DNA of 64,000 bases, from the NCBI GenBank assembly GCA_014871385.1, contig CM026421.1, positions 16,475,048 through 16,539,047 of the forward strand, written 5' to 3'. The position numbers and the translations under genes were made by a program. Origin of the DNA: Ceratodon purpureus (Eukaryota; Streptophyta; Bryopsida; Pseudoditrichales; Ditrichaceae). Under the pieces are notes generated by a model that had not been told where the DNA came from, did no database searches, and saw only the letters and a program-made list of their open reading frames with translations. Below, piece after piece: positions 60,412-64,000 of the stretch. Positions within the stretch are counted from its first letter, which is position 1, and the number at the start of each line of letters is the position of its first letter.

Positions 60412-60590
60412 ATACAATTATCTATTCAAAAGTAATGGCTACGCCCCGGTTGTATAGCTTATGATGTAGCACTTGTTGAAATGCTTGAGCCATTGTTCGT
60501 CTTGGCTACAACACATCAATGGCGAGATGTTTACATGCCCCAGTTCAAACCCCGCCTGGCCTCCTCCTTAGGACCACCAGAAAAAAACTA
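60412..60590 (+). repeat. SINE-like or interspersed repeat, copy 1
   Basis: Shared with 62815-62965: AATGGCT...CCGGTTGT, AAATGCTTGAGCCATTGT, TACAACACATCAATGGCGAG, then GTTCAAACCCCGCCTGGCCT. The GTTCAAACCC word matches an RNA polymerase III B-box, and a weak A-box-like TGGCTACAACA lies about 42 bp before it, hinting at a tRNA-derived SINE. No poly-A tail or clear target duplication was seen. Confidence 0.45.
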
Positions 60591-60595
60591 ATACA

Positions 60596-61331
60596 GGGGG
60601 GAAGCACAATAAAGTGGACCACAAAAGTGCTTAGCTCATTGCCAATTTCAGCCTGTTGTATAAACCCGCTAGAAAGTGGCATCTAAAACTTCTTGATGGG
60701 AAATTAAGTTTAGGATACGGAAAGTAGACTTGATGTACTACAACTTCCGAAATTTGCGTTTGTAGTTGTTGAGTTGAGACACCTCTATGAACACGACAAA
60801 GGTGAACAAAGTGAATGCAGTCATTTGGAAAAGTGACCGTATTACATTGTAGTTTTGATAGAAATCACTTTTAACTTTGTGGGGCCCTTCGTTTGTACAT
60901 TACGCTTGTAGAAATGATCCGGGTGGTCGTGTTTGCAATACTAGATTGGCGAAAAGTATCCCCGGGACGGTTTTAAAACACTGTTTTCGGTGAAACTTTT
61001 TGTGAGGTTTTTTTCACCAAAAATTGTTTTTTAAATTGGAAAAAACATCCTCTAAAGACAATAGAGGGCCCAAATGAAGAAATCAAGACTTTGGAAAAGT
61101 TCATTTTCATGATTTAGAACTGGGGGTCAAATAAAGTTTCAATTGAAGATGTTTTTTTCATTGAGATGTGTGTAAGATACCTTATGACACCTTAGAAAGT
61201 GACTAAAATGCTCAAAAACTACACCAAAATGCTCAAAATCAGCTTTGAGCTATAAAAAACAGCACACTTCATATTCACTTCCTAGTGATCACATATTGCA
61301 CTTGGTGGTCCACTTTATTGTGCTTCTCCCC
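60596..61331 (+). mobile_element. TIR element, solo copy, 736 bp, TACA target duplication
   Basis: Left end GGGGGGAAGCACAATAAAGT, right end GTGCTTCTCCCC, terminal inverted repeats about 35 bp with a few mismatches. Flanked by TACA at 60592-60595 and 61332-61335. No open frame of note. A 4-bp target duplication fits few plant superfamilies; Sola-like and Ginger-like elements are known to make 4-bp duplications. Confidence 0.9.
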
Positions 61332-61335
61332 TACA

Positions 61336-62815
61336 TCCACTTTATCAACAAATTCTGCTTTAAAAATCGAAGTAATCATAGCTTCAAAGTACTTTACATA
61401 CGGATGGATTTATAAATTTGAAAATTATCTTTTATTTAAAGAACAAAAAATCGAGGATCTTGTTCTTACATAGATAAGGTCTATGAAACATTTTACACAA
61501 GTGAGACAAGTAATGTTGGCACAAATGAAGCTAATTTTCTTCTCCTCCTAGAGGCTAACTGCCAATCAGGGAAAGGTGCTACAGATTACATGATCGTAGT
61601 TCTATAATTTTATAGAGGACTATGGAGTATATGGAGTACATCTAGTCAACCGTACCATCGATCACCGACATACTCCACACCTCCGACATCCTTCAACAGA
61701 TCACATTTTCCGTTACTTCCACTAATCACCTTGTCAACGTGATCCTTTAAGCCTGCCGTTGACACCTACAGGTTTATCCATAAACGTCCCTCCTGTATTT
61801 CCACGATCTGATTCAATGTTCCCACCATGAATGTCCATTTTCCCGGCCATGATTTATCAGCTTCAATCTTGATTTGGCACAGCCTGCACTCTTACTGTAT
61901 CACAGTTCCTTAACCTACAAGCCGATCTTGTGAATGCAACTAGAGTTTGTACTGGTTGTCTTGGTTACCGCCAGTGCCCTGAAAGCCATAAGATGAAAGC
62001 CATAAGATGTCCCAAGTTAGTTTGCAGTTCTATTTAGTCGACACAACGTTCTCCAAGACCCATCCTAACTAAGGTATCCTTGACAGGCATCATGTTTAAT
62101 TGGATTGGAAAGGAACCCCAGATCATGCACATGCCCAATCGTTAGTTTTGGAGCTTGTCTTAGCCCAGTACATGCTGCAATGCAATGAATATTTTTCTCT
62201 CTATGATTTCCCCATTGCTGCAGCAAAGGCAAAGTGAGGTACTACAGAGCCACTGAAGCATGCTTTGAAGGCAAGTGCTGAACATCCAATACGAGCTTTG
62301 AAAACACATGTGAGCGGCAAAACAAACTAACTGAAGGGCAAGCTTTCCAACCTAACATTGGAAGTCGATTCGATAGAACAGAATACTGCTTCTGCTCAGT
62401 ACACGCCGACCCTGTTAGAACGACTCTGTCTGCATGTTTGTATGATCCAGTTCCATTATATAATGCACACTGAGGGCGAACGGGAATAGATCATGGTACA
62501 GGGCAGGGTCCCAGAGCCCAGTCGGAGTCATGAATTATTGGTATAAACTTTCAACCTGGCATATATTGGTGGGGCGATGGCGTGCGTAGACCGTCCACAA
62601 TGTGCTGTTATATAATACTGCAATCCGCGATATTTCCACAAATTGTGGTCCCATGCCTTGGATCCTTCAAAAGTCTTTGCAATCAACAGTGTACAGCAAC
62701 ATACCTTGCGAAAATATTCCTGCGACTTTCAAGAAAGTTATTTGGAATCCCAATGCCCATAGGCTCCGCCAGACCTAGTAAATATAGGATTCTTGGTAGA
62801 GTCTGTCTGAAGTAC
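61336..62815 (+). repeat. Segmental duplication unit, copy 3
   Basis: Third copy of the 53935 unit, the most diverged. Same landmarks, including CTTGATTTGGCACAGCCTGC and GGTGGGGCGATGGCGTGCGT. A stretch around 62400-62550 is rearranged: the block matching 58015-58055 appears in the opposite strand sense (62407-62475). Confidence 0.8.
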
Positions 62816-62970
62816 ACAATAATATATTCAGAAGTAATGGCTGCCCGGTTGTGATATTGTAGTGTTAAAATGCTTGAGCCATTGTCCGTCTTTGCTACAA
62901 CACATCAATGGCGAGATGTTTCCATGCCCCAAGTTCAAACCCCGCCTGGCCTCCTCCTAAGGTCCACCTT
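62815..62970 (+). repeat. SINE-like or interspersed repeat, copy 2
   Basis: Homologous to 60412-60590 from AAGTAATGGCTG to GTTCAAACCCCGCCTGGCCT. Slightly shortened in the first third. Confidence 0.45.
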
Positions 62971-63187
62971 AAAGTATCTCTCCGACTAGATGTTTCAGGA
63001 ATTCTCACTAGTCTCGCCCCCCTTAGGCTCTCCGACTGAATTCACAAATTTCACCCCTTGACATTGGATTTTTGTAATTGGTTTTGTTTGTTCTGCATCA
63101 CAACAGCTCTCTGCAGAACTATCTTATGATCGGCACCTACAGTTCGTTTCGAAGACGTGTCACTAGAGATTGCTGTTTCAGAACGCC

Positions 63188-64000
63188 ATGGCTGAAGGTT
63201 TAATCGAATTAGTTCAGCAACTCAGGTTTGGAGTTCCATATCTCTCTCTTGACATCGTAGATACTCATACAGAATGGACCGTCTGTGAGGTGCCTGCACA
63301 CTTGCGAACAAAGTATCCTGCCAATTTCCAGAACAAGGGGTTGGAGTTTGGCCTTCATCGTCGTACCTTGACGAAATCTCCCACCGAGGTCTTCAAATTC
63401 GACATAGCTCGCATTCTTCACTCAAAGCTCGCCCCGAGGAAAAGTTCATGGGATCAATTCGCCCGGGACGTTGTTGGGGATGTGAACAGAGCCAGATGCG
63501 CTTATTCAGGTAGTTCGGCCAGATTTAGTGATGCGGACGTTTACAGCCTCCTTGCCCTGGACGCACTTTTCCTGGTTTTTCTGTTTAAGTATATTTCCTG
63601 CGGAGAATTTTTCTTGAAAGAATTTGAAGTCTTGACAGGAAAATTGAGAGAAATCCTCTTGTTGATAGACAAGACAGATTTTTTTCTGATCGACAATCAA
63701 GTGCCCATGTATTTGCTGCAATCTGCGATTAGACAACTTTGCGAGATCGACGAAGACACCTTCGAGAAAAGAAAAGATGACCCCAAATTCCAATTGGAAT
63801 TGAAGGTCGAGGATGAGCTGGAGATAATTTTGAATGAAGCTGTTCTGAACCTTAATCCTTTCACAATCCCAGAGGACACCAGCGGCTCATTTTGTTTCCA
63901 GAAAAATGTGCAGAATAGTAGAGATTTACTGCACCAGCACTTAATCAAGACTTACCCTGTCGTTCCTTTAGTGAAATCTTTGATAAATTGCCAACATCTT
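63188..64000 (+). CDS. DUF247 domain protein (PF03140-like), N-terminal 271 residues; 3' end outside window
   Basis: Open from ATG at 63188 to the window edge without a stop. The family layout is clear: an N-terminal segment with CEVPAHLRTKYPANF and EFGLHRR (equivalent of the RVP..LR...Y.P...GP.H block), TEVFKFDIARIL (ME..K helix), SDADVYSLLALDALFLVFLF (D...ML.LD.CF.L), and the hallmark DFFLIDNQVPMYLL at residues 164-177 (usual LLENQIP.FVL). DUF247 proteins are plant-specific, usually with a C-terminal membrane anchor. Grass members at the S and Z loci determine self-incompatibility; most others have no known role. The start is the only Met upstream of the domain, in a good context (GCC-ATG-GCT). 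It lies next to a decayed threefold duplication; DUF247 genes often occur in fast-evolving tandem clusters. Confidence 0.88.
   Translation, partial: MAEGLIELVQQLRFGVPYLSLDIVDTHTEWTVCEVPAHLRTKYPANFQNKGLEFGLHRRTLTKSPTEVFKFDIARILHSKLAPRKSSWDQFARDVVGDVNRARCAYSGSSARFSDADVYSLLALDALFLVFLFKYISCGEFFLKEFEVLTGKLREILLLIDKTDFFLIDNQVPMYLLQSAIRQLCEIDEDTFEKRKDDPKFQLELKVEDELEIILNEAVLNLNPFTIPEDTSGSFCFQKNVQNSRDLLHQHLIKTYPVVPLVKSLINCQHL

Noticed and set aside
53935-62815. Direct repeats as LTRs of a retroelement
   Set aside because: There are three copies, no reverse transcriptase, integrase or gag-like frame between them, and the repeats lack TG...CA ends; segmental duplication fits better.

Overview
The window is nuclear DNA of a land plant. 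It holds a plant-type DYRK kinase with an N-terminal LisH-like motif, an oligopeptide transporter, a DUF247 protein, a B3-domain exon and a CACTA (En/Spm) Tnp2 transposase with DUF4216 and DUF4218 regions. GT-AG introns of about 100 to 550 bp can be placed by hand because the reading phase carries through every junction. The exact lineage cannot be fixed from sequence alone; a bryophyte or other non-seed plant is a guess. I see no rRNA, no convincing tRNA, no CRISPR array and no retroviral or LTR-element proteins.

Layout. 1-6850 (minus): ten exons of a DYRKP-like kinase whose C-terminal kinase half lies beyond the left edge. 6851-9120: its GC-rich upstream region with two telo-boxes. 11657-14615 (minus): a complete 749-residue OPT-family transporter in five exons. 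17451-17816: eight GATCGACGGC boxes spaced at 51-52 bp. 18510-22233 (minus): an unrecognised six-exon, 881-residue gene, possibly a CACTA accessory protein. 24.2-25.8 kb: a small hypothetical ORF and several minisatellites. 28.3-31.8 kb: a B3-domain exon, gene fragments and 104-bp and 200-bp direct repeats.

35989-40239 (plus): an apparently intact five-exon Tnp2 gene (1188 residues), followed on the same strand by two small Cys-rich genes (41.5-42.25 kb and 42.7-43.2 kb). 46.2-47.4 kb: a 90-bp minisatellite and a triplicated 206-bp unit carrying splice-like sites. 48163-52004 (plus): an unrecognised five-exon gene (611 residues) with all introns in phase 1.

53.9-62.8 kb: a threefold segmental duplication with DNA-transposon MITEs inserted after duplication. 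One is a TTAA-flanked, piggyBac-like element (also at 32.8 kb). The other is a 736-737-bp TIR family with 4-bp target duplications, with one copy nested inside another. 63188 to the right edge (plus): the first 271 codons of a DUF247 gene.

Only the kinase, the transporter, the B3 exon and the DUF247 gene are recognisable host genes. Most of the rest (17-63 kb) is transposon-derived, repeat-rich or unidentified. The most novel material is the two unrecognised multi-exon genes, which share a 26-bp sequence near their 5' ends, the phased GATCGACGGC array and the nested MITE family.
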